Origin: Candidatus Alistipes avicola
GTDB taxonomy: Bacteria > Bacteroidota > Bacteroidia > Bacteroidales > Rikenellaceae
Length of the DNA stretch: 64,000 nt
NCBI GenBank assembly: GCA_019118565.1
Contig: DWYR01000009.1
Location: forward strand, 124,001 to 188,000
Direction of reading: 5' to 3'
The notes beneath the pieces are model-generated. The model was not told where the DNA came from, did not search any database, and saw only the letters and a list, made by a program, of their open reading frames with translations. The stretch's first letter is position 1. The number at the start of each line of letters is the position of its first letter. This document shows, piece after piece, positions 46,845 through 57,132 of this stretch. A program made the translations under genes and the position numbers.

Positions 46845-49316
46845 TCAGGCGCGCACCTGTGCTCCCGCCTTGCGTTCGAACTGTGCAGCCAGGTTGGCCA
46901 TCGTCTGTTCGATCACCTTGTCGGTAAGGGTCTGCGTCTTGTCCTCCAACACGAATGACAAGGCGTACGACTTCTTGCCCTCCGGCAACTTGTCCCCCTC
47001 GTAAACATCGAACAGCGTAACACTCTTCAGCAACTTGCGTTCTGCCGAGAATGCGATATCCCGCAGCGTCGAGAACATTACCTCCTTGTCCACAAGCAGT
47101 GCCAGGTCGCGTTTAACCTCCGGGAACTTAGGCAGCTCCTTGGCTACGATCTTGTTCTTGCGCGTAGCCTTGACCAACGCCCCGAAATCCATCTCCAGGA
47201 AGAAGACATCCTGTTTCAGGTCGAACATCTTGCGCAAACGCGAAGAGACGACACCGATCTGCAACAGCTCCTTCGACTTCTCGTTCAGACGGAACGACAG
47301 CGCATCACCGAACAGGTCGCTGCGCAGGCTCTCCGAGTGGAACGTATAGATATCGAGTCCGAAACGGCGCAGGAGCTTCTCAGCAACGGCACGCAGGGTG
47401 AAGAACGACGCCTGCTGCGGCTTCTGGTTCCAGGACTGCGGCTCGGCAATGCCCGTTACGGCAATGGCCAATCGATACTGCTCGGAGTAAGCCCCCAGCG
47501 GATTCTCCGGCGTAGCACCCGCTTCGTCATAGAAGTAGCAGTTGCCGAACTCGTAGAGTTTCAAGTTGGGGTTGCGATGGTTCGTATTGAGCTGGATAGC
47601 CTCCAGCATATTGAATATCAAGGTCTGGCGCATGACGTTCAGATCCGCGCTCAGCGGATTGAGGATCTTCACGCAACGCTTGATATCGTACGAAGAGAGT
47701 CCCTCGTAGTAAGCCGATTTGGTCAGCGAATTGGACATGATCTCCGTAAATCCGTTCGCAGTCAGGAAATCGGCTGCCAAATTCACCAGCTTGTTTTTGT
47801 CGGGTTTCGGAGCGTAGGAGAGCGCCGAATTGACATGAGTCGGGATCGGAATATTGTTATAACCGTAAATACGCAGGATATCCTCGATCAGATCGGCCTC
47901 GCGCGTCACATCCACACGATAGGGCGGAACAGCGACACTCCAGACACGTCCGTTCTCGGAGAGGATCTTCACCTCGAGCGCATCGATGATCCGGCGAACG
48001 GTCTCGGCGGGGATCTCCTTGCCGATCAGGCGATTCAGGCGATCCAGATCCAAATCGAACTTGAAGTCCTCGACCGGATTCGGGTAGATGTCCACGATCT
48101 GGCTGGCAATCTGGCCTCCGGCCAGCTCCTTCATCAGCAGAGCTGCGCGTTTGAGGGCGAACAGAGGCATGTTGGGGTCGGTTCCCCGCTCGAAACGGAA
48201 AGACGAGTCGGTGTTGATTCCGAACCGCTTGGCCGTCTTGCGCACCCATACGGGATTGAAGTAGGCGCTCTCGATGAAGACATCGGTGGTCGTATCGCTA
48301 ATACCGGACTCCTGACCGCCCAGCACTCCGGCGATACACATCGGTTTCGAAGCCGAGCAGATCATCAGGTCGTTTTCGGTCAGCTTGCGCTCCACACCGT
48401 CCAGCGTGACGAACGGAGAGCCCGGAGCACAGGTTTTCACCACAATCTGATTGCCGTCGATCTTTGCCAGGTCGAACGCGTGCAGCGGCTGTCCCAACTC
48501 GAAGAGAACGAAATTCGTGATATCGACCAGGTTGTTTTTCGGATTGATTCCGGCCGCGATCAGGTATTTCTGCATCCATTCGGGCGAAGGAGCGATCTTG
48601 CAACCCTTCACGCAAATGCCTGCATAACGGGGAGCCGCCTCCGCATTCTCGACCCGTACGTCAATCTTCAAATCGTGGTTGTCAATTGCGAAAGCGGACA
48701 CATCCGGCATCGTGAACTCAACCGGATGCCCCTGGCTCTTCAAATAGGCAGCCAGATCGCGCGCCACGCCGATATGCGAAGCGGCATCTACACGGTTCGG
48801 GGTCAAGCCGATACCGATGACATAGTCATCCTCCAGGTGCAGGAACTCCTTGGCAGGCATTCCGACCGGCGCATCTTCCGGAAGCTCCATAATACCGTTA
48901 TGCGAAGCACCGATTCCCAGTTCATCCTCGGCACAAAGCATACCGAGCGACTCTACACCGCGGATTTTGCTGCGCTTGATCTTGAACTCCTGATCGGCAC
49001 CGTTGGGGTAGAGTACCGAGCCTACGGTTGCACAAAGGACTTTCAGCCCCTGACGGCAGTTCGGGGCACCGCAGACGATCTGCAACGGAGCCTCGCCGCC
49101 AACATCGACCGTCGTCAAATGGAGGTGGTCCGAATCGGGGTGATCCACACAGGTCAGCACCCGGCCGACCACAACCCCGGCCAATCCGCCGCGGATCGTC
49201 TCGACCTTCTCGAAACTCTCGACCTCCAGACCGATGTCGGTCAGGATCGTTGCAATCTCCTCGGCGGACAGATCCGTCTTGAGGTAGTTCTTAAGCCAGT
49301 TGTAGGAAATGTTCAT
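46845..49316 (-). CDS. pheT: Phenylalanyl-tRNA synthetase beta chain
   Basis: 823 aa with the full domain order: EMAP-type tRNA-binding domain at about 40-155, B3/B4 editing region (about 215-385), B5 (about 400-475), the class II-like core (about 480-690) and the C-terminal ferredoxin-like anticodon-binding domain (about 725-815, FPEVKRDLALLVDKE). Partners with PheS, which is not encoded here. Monocistronic with a leader of about 110 nt; a T-box or attenuator was not recognised. The promoter element is at 49430-49437. Confidence 0.96.
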   Translation of the reverse strand: MNISYNWLKNYLKTDLSAEEIATILTDIGLEVESFEKVETIRGGLAGVVVGRVLTCVDHPDSDHLHLTTVDVGGEAPLQIVCGAPNCRQGLKVLCATVGSVLYPNGADQEFKIKRSKIRGVESLGMLCAEDELGIGASHNGIMELPEDAPVGMPAKEFLHLEDDYVIGIGLTPNRVDAASHIGVARDLAAYLKSQGHPVEFTMPDVSAFAIDNHDLKIDVRVENAEAAPRYAGICVKGCKIAPSPEWMQKYLIAAGINPKNNLVDITNFVLFELGQPLHAFDLAKIDGNQIVVKTCAPGSPFVTLDGVERKLTENDLMICSASKPMCIAGVLGGQESGISDTTTDVFIESAYFNPVWVRKTAKRFGINTDSSFRFERGTDPNMPLFALKRAALLMKELAGGQIASQIVDIYPNPVEDFKFDLDLDRLNRLIGKEIPAETVRRIIDALEVKILSENGRVWSVAVPPYRVDVTREADLIEDILRIYGYNNIPIPTHVNSALSYAPKPDKNKLVNLAADFLTANGFTEIMSNSLTKSAYYEGLSSYDIKRCVKILNPLSADLNVMRQTLIFNMLEAIQLNTNHRNPNLKLYEFGNCYFYDEAGATPENPLGAYSEQYRLAIAVTGIAEPQSWNQKPQQASFFTLRAVAEKLLRRFGLDIYTFHSESLRSDLFGDALSFRLNEKSKELLQIGVVSSRLRKMFDLKQDVFFLEMDFGALVKATRKNKIVAKELPKFPEVKRDLALLVDKEVMFSTLRDIAFSAERKLLKSVTLFDVYEGDKLPEGKKSYALSFVLEDKTQTLTDKVIEQTMANLAAQFERKAGAQVRA

Positions 49317-49429
49317 AACACGTATCTCTTGTTTATCTTATTCTCGAAACGGGCGACTCGGATCGCCGACACACGCCCCTTTTCCCCTCTTGCGGCGACA
49401 TTGCCCAAGCCTCGGGGACGTTTAACGGA

Positions 49430-49437
49430 CAAAGATA
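49430..49437 (-). promoter_or_regulatory. -7 element for pheT
   Basis: TATCTTTG on the minus strand; a TTG at 49462-49464 lies 24 bp away, slightly long. Confidence 0.6.
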
Positions 49438-49526
49438 GGAAAATATCCCGACTTTCCCTTCCAAAAAACACGATTATTATGCAGGTTTTTCACAGCAGGA
49501 AGCCCGCGACACACCTCTATATCGAA

Positions 49527-49555
49527 TTGTATTTCGCGAAAATTCGTTATCTTTG
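49527..49555 (+). promoter_or_regulatory. Promoter for lepA
   Basis: TTG (49527-49529), 18-bp spacer, TATCTTTG (49548-49555). Confidence 0.78.
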
Positions 49556-49657
49556 CGTCCGGAACAGACGACACCCCGGCACGGGGAGGCTCTCGTTCCG
49601 CAAACCGGGCCGGGCGCACCGTCTCTGCCCGTTCACTTAAAAGAATTAACCCCAACG

Positions 49658-51448
<1,791 letters not shown>

Positions 51449-51450
51449 CA

Positions 51451-53361
51451 ATGAAAAAGACAATTATCGACCTGTTCGAAAGCTCGGTTGCCAAATACGG
51501 GGACAAAACGTTCCTGCTCGAAAAGCGGCATCACGAATTCCAGCCGACCACCTATGCCGAGACCAAAGAACAGGCCCTCGAAGTGGGTGCAGGTCTCGCC
51601 TCATTGGGAATTCGCCCCAAAGACAAGGTGGCCATTCTGGGCGAAGGAAACAACGCCTGGATCATCTCCGAGTTGGGACTCTTCTATGCCGGTGCGATCA
51701 GCGTCCCGCTCTCGGTCAAGCTCGAAGAGTCGAACGACCTGCTCTTCCGTCTGCGTCACGCCGAGGTGAAAGCGCTCTTCGTCTCCAAGCAGCAGCTGCC
51801 GAAAATCCGGCGCATCCGGGAGCAGATCCCGCAGGTGGAGCACATCATCGTCTTCGGACATATTCCGTTGGAGAACGGAGAGATGGCCTACGGGACCCTC
51901 AAACGACTGGGACGCGACTACCTGAGCCAGCACCGCGAGGAGTTCCTCAAAATCGGAGCTGCCATCCAAAACGACGACTTCGCCACGATCACCTATACAT
52001 CCGGTACGACGGCCGATCCGAAAGGGGTTGTTTTGACCCACCGAAACTACACGGCCAATGTCGAGCAGTCGCTCTCGCGCATCGACATCCCGTCGTCGTA
52101 CCGAACGCTGATCATCCTGCCGCTGGACCACTGTTTCGCCCATGTCGTAGGTTTCTACATCATGATCGCCTGCGGTGCGAGCGTTGCCACGGTACAGATC
52201 GGCGCGACACCCATGGAGACCCTCAAAAACATTCCGATCAACATCCGCGAGGTAAAACCGCACTTCCTGCTTTCGGTACCGGCACTGGCCAAGAATTTCC
52301 GCAAAAGTATCGAGACCTCGATCCGGGCAAAAGGACGATTCACCGAATGGCTTTTCCACCTAGCACTCAAAGTCTCCTACGCATACAACCAGGACGGATA
52401 CCACAAGGGGAAAGGGTGGCGCGTGCTGCTCTCGCCGATCGTCGGTCTGTTTGATGCGATCCTCTTCCGGAAGGTACGCGAGGCATTCGGCGGCAGTCTG
52501 GAGTTCTTCGTCGGAGGCGGCGCGCTGCTTGACTCCGAATTGCAACGCTTCTTCTACGCCATCGGCATTCCGATGTTTCAGGGATACGGACTCTCGGAGG
52601 CGACACCCGTCATTTCGACCAACTCTCCCAAATTCCATGAGCACAAATTCGGTTCGTCCGGCAAGATCATCGAGCCACTGGATCTGAAGATCGTAGACGC
52701 GCAAGGCAAGGAACTTCCGCGAGGAGAGAAGGGAGAGATCATTATCCGGGGCGAAAACGTGATGGCCGAATACTGGAAGAACCCCGAAGCGACAGCTGAA
52801 ACGCTGCGCGACGGCTGGCTCCACACGGGAGATATGGGATACGTCTCGGAGGACGACTTTCTCTACGTTCTGGGGCGTTTCAAGAGCCTGCTCATCGCCA
52901 GCGACGGCGAGAAATACAGCCCCGAAGGAATGGAAGAGGCCATTGTGGACAAATCGCCTTTCATCGACCAGATCCTTATCCACAACAACCAGGATCCGTT
53001 TACCGGTGCGATCGTTGTCCCCAATGCCGAGGCGCTGCGTCATGAGTTGGACAAACGCGGCGTGAAAGAGGGCAGGGCAGAGGCTGCTGCCGATATTTTA
53101 GGAGCGGAGATCGACCGCTATCGCGCAGAGGGCCCCTATGCCGGCGAATTTCCCGAACGGTGGCTCCCCGCCGGACTCGCCATTGTCGAGGAGCACTTCA
53201 CCGAGAAAAACGGACTGGTAAACAGCACCATGAAGGTCGTCCGGAACAAAGTGGAGGAGCGGTTCAAGGATCGAATCGAGTACCTCTACACGGGCGAAGG
53301 CCGCAAATTGCGCAACGAGAAAAATCTGGAGGCGCTGCGAAAAATCATGGAAGAAAAATAA
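51451..53361 (+). CDS. AMP-forming long-chain acyl-CoA synthetase
   Basis: 636 aa of the ANL superfamily. The P-loop YTSGTTADPKGVV lies near residue 180, the A5 motif GYGLSEATPV near 375, the A7 motif GWLHTGDMGY near 452 and the hinge region GRFKSLLIASDGEKY near 470. Activates fatty acids to acyl-CoA through an acyl-adenylate. The C-terminal lid is long, with a basic tail. It begins 2 bp after the lepA stop, so it is likely co-transcribed. Acyl-ACP synthetase activity is an alternative. Confidence 0.9.
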   Translation: MKKTIIDLFESSVAKYGDKTFLLEKRHHEFQPTTYAETKEQALEVGAGLASLGIRPKDKVAILGEGNNAWIISELGLFYAGAISVPLSVKLEESNDLLFRLRHAEVKALFVSKQQLPKIRRIREQIPQVEHIIVFGHIPLENGEMAYGTLKRLGRDYLSQHREEFLKIGAAIQNDDFATITYTSGTTADPKGVVLTHRNYTANVEQSLSRIDIPSSYRTLIILPLDHCFAHVVGFYIMIACGASVATVQIGATPMETLKNIPINIREVKPHFLLSVPALAKNFRKSIETSIRAKGRFTEWLFHLALKVSYAYNQDGYHKGKGWRVLLSPIVGLFDAILFRKVREAFGGSLEFFVGGGALLDSELQRFFYAIGIPMFQGYGLSEATPVISTNSPKFHEHKFGSSGKIIEPLDLKIVDAQGKELPRGEKGEIIIRGENVMAEYWKNPEATAETLRDGWLHTGDMGYVSEDDFLYVLGRFKSLLIASDGEKYSPEGMEEAIVDKSPFIDQILIHNNQDPFTGAIVVPNAEALRHELDKRGVKEGRAEAAADILGAEIDRYRAEGPYAGEFPERWLPAGLAIVEEHFTEKNGLVNSTMKVVRNKVEERFKDRIEYLYTGEGRKLRNEKNLEALRKIMEEK

Positions 53362-53378
53362 ATTTAGGTCCGAAAAGA

Positions 53379-53408
53379 TTTGACTTTGTAATAAAATTCC
53401 TATCTTTA
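53379..53408 (+). promoter_or_regulatory. Promoter for tRNA-Gly
   Basis: TTTG (53379-53382), 18-bp spacer, TATCTTTA (53401-53408), 10 bp before the mature tRNA. Confidence 0.65.
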
Positions 53409-53418
53409 CGGACCGAAT

Positions 53419-53490
53419 GCGGGAATAGCTCAGTGGTAGAGCATCAGCTTCCCAAGCTGAGGGTCGCGGGTTCGACCCCCGTTTCCCGCT
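53419..53490 (+). tRNA. tRNA-Gly (CCC anticodon)
   Basis: 72-nt cloverleaf: acceptor GCGGGAA with TTCCCGC, D-arm GCTC/GAGC, anticodon stem TCAGC/GCTGA with loop TTCCCAA (anticodon CCC, reads GGG), T-arm closing around TTCGACC. Discriminator T. CCA is not encoded. A terminator stem follows. The accessory region begins immediately downstream. Confidence 0.95.
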
Positions 53491-53500
53491 CAAAGAAAAT

Positions 53501-53539
53501 CAAGGAGTTACAGCGATTGTAACTCCTTGTTCTTTTTTC
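53501..53539 (+). terminator. Terminator after tRNA-Gly
   Basis: Perfect 12-bp stem (53501-53512 with 53518-53529), 5-nt loop, T-rich tail. Confidence 0.9.
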
Positions 53540-53569
53540 TGCGGTAAACAATTTCAAAACAACTTCCCG

Positions 53570-53767
53570 CTAATTGCCGCTATCCACACCTGCATAGCCT
53601 CGCACAATCCGTTCCCGTAAAAGGCGGAACAAACGCAATTCTTCCTCTTTTTGGCGAAGCCTCCAGTATCGACGTTCGCCGGGCCGGCTTGCCTCCTTTA
53701 GTCTGACACAAGTCCGAACGTACTGGCATTCTGCCTCCCGGGTCTGCTCATCAATCTTTCGACTCAT
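53570..53767 (-). CDS. Small basic protein of the accessory cassette
   Basis: 65 aa from the Met at 53767 (MSRKIDEQTREAE). Almost entirely charged and helical (Arg, Glu, Lys), with predicted coiled-coil character at LRQKEEELRLFRLLRER. No family recognised. The start overlaps the preceding gene by 17 bp; a longer start at 53797 adds MGLFLKGRKA. Last gene of the minus-strand cassette. Confidence 0.5.
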   Translation of the reverse strand: MSRKIDEQTREAECQYVRTCVRLKEASRPGERRYWRLRQKEEELRLFRLLRERIVRGYAGVDSGN

Positions 53768-53933
53768 TGCCTTGCGTCCCTTTAGAAACAATCCCATCGA
53801 TCAACTGCTTTAACCGGAGTAGCTGGGACTCCGAAACGGTACAAACATCATTCTTATTAACATACACCTGATATTCCACAGATACACCGCTCAGGGTGTA
53901 TATTGTCGTTTTTGTGATCTGTATCATACTCAA
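53751..53933 (-). CDS. Small protein of the accessory cassette
   Basis: 60 aa (MSMIQITKTTIYTL start). N-terminal beta-rich half, then a helical half with VSESQLLRLKQLIDGI. Its C-terminal region is similar in style to its upstream neighbour (small beta plus short helix). Starts 5 bp after that gene's stop. No function known. Confidence 0.5.
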   Translation of the reverse strand: MSMIQITKTTIYTLSGVSVEYQVYVNKNDVCTVSESQLLRLKQLIDGIVSKGTQGNESKD

Positions 53934-53938
53934 ATCTG

Positions 53939-54127
53939 TTATAAATGTTCCTCCAACGCTTTCCCGATCAACGCATAAAGCGTTTCCAACTCGGTCCGGG
54001 TCATCGAATCTCCTTGTATCTTACCTTCGCGTCCCCACCCGATGCAATATTCAACCTCGAGAGTGGCTCCCTCCAACGTATGTTCATTGCGCAAAACCTT
54101 AATGTTTGCTGTAAATTCTTTTCTCAT
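53939..54127 (-). CDS. Small protein of the accessory cassette
   Basis: 62 aa from MRKEFTANIKVLRNE. Beta strands (TLEGATLEVEYCIGWG), then a helix (TRTELETLYALIGKALEE), similar in layout to the 60-aa gene downstream. A TTG/ATG alternative eight codons upstream overlaps the gap. Starts 10 bp after the membrane-protein stop. Confidence 0.55.
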   Translation of the reverse strand: MRKEFTANIKVLRNEHTLEGATLEVEYCIGWGREGKIQGDSMTRTELETLYALIGKALEEHL

Positions 54128-54137
54128 AATCAATATT

Positions 54138-54398
54138 TTATCTATACACACCTATCATCCAGCCCACCAATACACGCCCATACGTGCATAAAAAATAAAT
54201 AACGCAGAACACAAAACCTCCCCAGCCCGAATCCGCCATATGCGCCAGTTTGGCATAAGTCGCAAGGCTGTAAATATGGCACAAGCCGATCAGCACAAAC
54301 AATATAAAACCAGCAAGTCCGGAATAATCTGCTCTCTTCCGTCGTTTGAGCGCTTCCTTGACCGCCTCCTCTGTTTTTCTGTCAAATGAATTCTCCAT
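54138..54398 (-). CDS. Small two-helix membrane protein of the accessory cassette
   Basis: 86 aa. A charged N-terminus (EEAVKEALKRRKR) precedes two hydrophobic segments at about 27-48 and 60-82. No family recognised. It lies between soluble small proteins in the same run, gaps of 7 and 10 bp. Confidence 0.55.
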   Translation of the reverse strand: MENSFDRKTEEAVKEALKRRKRADYSGLAGFILFVLIGLCHIYSLATYAKLAHMADSGWGGFVFCVIYFLCTYGRVLVGWMIGVYR

Positions 54399-54405
54399 AG
54401 TGTTG

Positions 54406-54585
54406 TTATTTTTTCAAGTCATACTGTTTATTGGTTGAGGGATCAAACATCAAATATTCGCCGTCTTTGGTCCATTCCCTAATCGTGTAACATCCGCTCG
54501 GCATATAGGCAACATTGTGCCGGGCTGCGGCCTCGGTGGGGTACATCCCCACCGTATAGCCATTCGTCGAAAGTTCGTATAGCAT
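54406..54585 (-). CDS. Small protein of the accessory cassette
   Basis: 59 aa from MLYELSTNGYTVGMY. Aromatic-rich, with the pattern YPTEAAARHNVAYMPSGCYTIREW, a small alpha/beta layout seen in many Bacteroidetes mobile-element proteins, but I do not recognise the family. A longer start at 54627 would overlap the upstream gene. Gap of 4 bp to the upstream gene. Confidence 0.5.
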   Translation of the reverse strand: MLYELSTNGYTVGMYPTEAAARHNVAYMPSGCYTIREWTKDGEYLMFDPSTNKQYDLKK

Positions 54586-54589
54586 AACC

Positions 54590-54811
54590 CTATATTTTTT
54601 CAAAGAACCTGATGCGGAATTTATCAAGGCGTTCGATTAGCCATTTTTTGCGCGGCTCTCCGGCAATCGTCGGGTATCGGCCCCGATCCACATAATCCCG
54701 ACAAATACGCATAAGGGTAATGAACGCAAGCTCATCAAGGCACACACTCCGTTGCACATCTTCGGTTATTCTAAAAAGTTGTAATCGCTGTTTGGTAGTT
54801 AGAGGTCCCAT
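54590..54811 (-). CDS. Small helical protein of the accessory cassette
   Basis: 73 aa (MGPLTTKQRLQLFRITEDV start), basic and helical, with a C-terminal LIERLDKFRIRFFEKI segment. No family recognised. Starts 11 bp after the DUF2693 gene. Confidence 0.5.
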   Translation of the reverse strand: MGPLTTKQRLQLFRITEDVQRSVCLDELAFITLMRICRDYVDRGRYPTIAGEPRKKWLIERLDKFRIRFFEKI

Positions 54812-54822
54812 ATCTGTATTTT

Positions 54823-55140
54823 TTAGTATACCGTTACAAAATTTTCCACTTTGAACGACCGCCAGCCGTCCACCTCAATATCGTAATACTTAACCGTGCA
54901 TCCATCATCCGGTCGGCCGGTCCCCTTGATCGTCGCAACAACCTCGTGCAGCGTACCCGCTGCCCTGCGCAATGTTCCGTCGGTTTTCTCATAAGCGAAC
55001 CGAACTATACCAGCCCGCATCCGCTTCGTCAAACGGTAAAGCTGCCAGGATTTCGAAAGGCAAATTGCAAACACCTTTCCCGTTGCTCTAGCTATCGCCA
55101 AGGCCCGACGCATTAATAAAGACAGATCGTTGTTTATCAT
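54823..55140 (-). CDS. DUF2693 (SH3/Sm-like beta-barrel) family protein
   Basis: 105 aa. Residues about 45-105 show the family pattern: RFAYEKTDGTLRRAAGTL, then KYYDIEVDGWRSFKVENF, with a basic N-terminal helix (SLLMRRALAIARATG). DUF2693 proteins occur widely in Bacteroidetes phages, plasmids and conjugative elements, so this gene is the best marker that the cassette is of mobile origin. Role unknown; nucleic-acid binding by the barrel is only a guess. Confidence 0.75.
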   Translation of the reverse strand: MINNDLSLLMRRALAIARATGKVFAICLSKSWQLYRLTKRMRAGIVRFAYEKTDGTLRRAAGTLHEVVATIKGTGRPDDGCTVKYYDIEVDGWRSFKVENFVTVY

Positions 55141-55201
55141 TGATTTTAGAATTTTTATTAATTCAACACTTTACATAAACTATTGCTTTATATAGAGAGT
55201 G

Positions 55202-55486
55202 CTAATTGAGAAGTATCTGCAAAGCCTCTGCGATCTCCGGATACTCATTCCCTTTTTCGTCCCAGACAGCCTCAACGGTCGTGCGCTCACTGACCAGCTC
55301 GGAGGCCATTTCCCACATTCCGCAGTAGCTATCACCGCCTCTGACCTCCCGATATTCCGCCTCGTAATTAACAAAGGCAATATATCCATCGTGGAAAATC
55401 TCGAAACCCTCATTTACTCCATCGCAGTGATACGTGATGTAGTGGGCGATCTCTTTTGCAAATTGGTTGTAAGCGGTGGTATACAT
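55202..55486 (-). CDS. Hypothetical protein of the accessory cassette, first gene
   Basis: 94 aa from MYTTAYNQFAKEIAHY. It has an acidic, aromatic-rich composition (GDSYCGMWEMASELVSE), with no recognised domain. A TTG start ten codons upstream (55516) is possible. It faces the XRE repressor gene across a 156-bp control region, so it probably opens the minus-strand cassette. Confidence 0.5.
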   Translation of the reverse strand: MYTTAYNQFAKEIAHYITYHCDGVNEGFEIFHDGYIAFVNYEAEYREVRGGDSYCGMWEMASELVSERTTVEAVWDEKGNEYPEIAEALQILLN

Positions 55487-55585
55487 AATTGTAAACTTCT
55501 TGTTATCTTTTGACAATGCAAAGCAAACAATAATTATTCACAAATACAAGTTTTACGATAACTTTTTATTAGCAAATGAAAACTA

Positions 55586-55617
55586 TTTGCAAACAATAGG
55601 TATAATTTATATCTTTG
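55586..55617 (+). promoter_or_regulatory. Promoter for the XRE repressor gene
   Basis: TTTG (55586-55589), 20-bp spacer, TATCTTTG (55610-55617), 25 bp before the ATG. It lies in the AT-rich control region shared with the divergent cassette, a likely site of autoregulation. Confidence 0.7.
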
Positions 55618-55642
55618 TCAAAAGAAACAATATGTTTACTAT

Positions 55643-55894
55643 ATGGATAATGAATTCAGAATAGCCGAAATTCTCAAAGAAAGAGGGATGACACAAACGG
55701 ACTTAGCCGAGAAGATCGGCATCTCTCGAGTTGGACTATCAAAGGCAATCAATGGAAACACAACAATAACCACACTCCGCAAGATTGCCGCCGCCCTGGA
55801 CGTTTCAGTTCCGGAGCTATTCGCGCCGCAGCCGACCAACACGATCACCTGCCCCAAATGCGGTGCAGTGCTGGAGGTAAAGGAAAGGGAATAA
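55643..55894 (+). CDS. XRE-family transcriptional regulator
   Basis: 83 aa. A Cro/cI-type helix-turn-helix occupies about residues 7-58 (ILKERGMTQTDLAEKIGISR, then LRKIAAALDVSVPELF). The tail TCPKCGAVLEV carries one CxxC pair that might bind metal as half of a zinc site in a dimer. Divergent from the small-gene cassette, in the position of a phage-type repressor. The BRO-N gene follows after 18 bp. Confidence 0.88.
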   Translation: MDNEFRIAEILKERGMTQTDLAEKIGISRVGLSKAINGNTTITTLRKIAAALDVSVPELFAPQPTNTITCPKCGAVLEVKERE

Positions 55895-55912
55895 CCTCAA
55901 CCTCATCGACCT

Positions 55913-56782
55913 ATGACACAGAAACAGGCCATACAGCTATTCGAAGAGCGGAAAGTCCGAACTATCTGGGACGACGAAACGGGAACCTGGTATTTCTCGG
56001 TTATTGACGTAGTGGGCGCTCTGACCGATAGTCCCGATCCGAAAAGATATTGGAGTGTACTCAAATCACGTATAAAAAAAGAGGGAGGGGCTGAACCTAC
56101 TACAATCTGTAGTACTTTGAAAATGCCAGCCTCCGACGGAAAGATGCGCCTTACGGATGTAGCGGATACCGAACAGCTTTTCCGATTGATCCAGTCGATT
56201 CCCTCCCCAAAGGCCGAACCGTTCAAGCGCTGGATGGCACAAGTAGCCAGCGATCGACTCGACCAGATGCAGGATCCGGAGTTGTCCATCCGGCAGGCAA
56301 TGACCGACTACAAGCGCCTGGGATACTCCGACAACTGGATCAACCAGCGACTGAAAAGTATGGAGGTACGCAAGGAACTGACCGATGAATGGCAACGTCG
56401 TGGCATCGAGGGACAACAGTACGCTACGCTTACCGATATTATCACAATGGAATGGGCCGGACGAACGACCAAAGCATACAAGCAATACAAAGGCTTAAAA
56501 AAGGAGAATCTGCGTGATAATATGACAAATATTGAGTTGGCCTTAAACACTCTTGCAGAAGCCGCCACTACAGAAATCTCAAAGCAACAACAGCCCAAAG
56601 GATTCCAACAAAACGCGAAAGTAGCAAAGAGCGGAGGAAGCGTTGCAAAAGCAGCCCGCAATCAATTGGAGGCCCAATTAGGTCATTCAGTCATTTCCCC
56701 AATCAACGCAAAACAAGTATTGGCAGAGAAAAAAGTTTCTCAACTCAGTGACAACAACGACACAACAAAATCGGAACAATAG
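55913..56782 (+). CDS. BRO-N domain antirepressor-like protein
   Basis: 289 aa. The N-terminal BRO domain (about 1-110) has VRTIWDDETGTWYFSVIDVV and a KMRLTDVADTEQLFRLIQSIP segment. The C-terminal half contains LKSMEVRKELTDEWQRRG and YKQYKGLKKENLRDNM. This matches chromosomal and phage-borne antirepressor/DinD-like proteins of Bacteroidetes; they bind DNA and often counter a neighbouring repressor. Eighteen bp after the XRE gene and likely co-transcribed with it. The Ala/Gln-rich tail looks disordered. Confidence 0.85.
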   Translation: MTQKQAIQLFEERKVRTIWDDETGTWYFSVIDVVGALTDSPDPKRYWSVLKSRIKKEGGAEPTTICSTLKMPASDGKMRLTDVADTEQLFRLIQSIPSPKAEPFKRWMAQVASDRLDQMQDPELSIRQAMTDYKRLGYSDNWINQRLKSMEVRKELTDEWQRRGIEGQQYATLTDIITMEWAGRTTKAYKQYKGLKKENLRDNMTNIELALNTLAEAATTEISKQQQPKGFQQNAKVAKSGGSVAKAARNQLEAQLGHSVISPINAKQVLAEKKVSQLSDNNDTTKSEQ

Positions 56783-56801
56783 ACCCAAAATCGAAACACG
56801 T

Positions 56802-57077
56802 ATGAAACGGATTGTATCGACTCTTTTGACCTTATTTGCCGTTACGGCTATTTGCTACGCTCAGAATCCGAACGGGACACGCGTTGTCAAGGATGCCTCC
56901 GGCCGGGTGAAATACACCATCACCAAAAACGGAGATCGCGAGGTTATCAAAGATTCGAGAGGGCACGTTGTCGGCTCGACCAAAGAAACGAAAGATCGGA
57001 AATACTACTACAACTCGAACGGATCGTCTGCAGGAACTGAATACAAACAGAAAAGAGACACAACAAACAGACAATAA
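56802..57077 (+). CDS. Small secreted protein with short repeats
   Basis: 91 aa. A signal peptide (MKRIVSTLLTLFAVTAICYA) is followed by a basic, polar mature part. Two related units are visible: TRVVKDASGRVKYTITKNGD and REVIKDSRGHVVGSTKETKD, each with a KD-x-G/R turn. No family recognised. It begins 19 bp after the BRO-N gene and ends 24 bp before the TTG box of the candidate ncRNA promoter. Confidence 0.65.
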   Translation: MKRIVSTLLTLFAVTAICYAQNPNGTRVVKDASGRVKYTITKNGDREVIKDSRGHVVGSTKETKDRKYYYNSNGSSAGTEYKQKRDTTNRQ

Positions 57078-57100
57078 AGCAGGAGACCAACTATTCGATA

Positions 57101-57129
57101 TTGAATTGTCGTATTTTTTCTTATCTTTG
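57101..57129 (+). promoter_or_regulatory. Consensus promoter for the candidate ncRNA
   Basis: TTG (57101-57103), 18-bp spacer, TATCTTTG (57122-57129), the same layout as the lepA and rho promoters. The expected start at about 57135 coincides with the 5' hairpin of the candidate RNA. Confidence 0.78.
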
Positions 57130-57132
57130 CCA

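Larger units (their letters stand above)
49317..49657. other. Divergent promoter region of pheT and lepA
   Basis: 341 bp. It holds a minus-strand TATCTTTG (49430-49437) for pheT and a plus-strand TTG-18 bp-TATCTTTG (49527-49555) for lepA. Leaders of about 110 and 95 nt remain untranslated. Nothing else seen. Confidence 0.6.
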
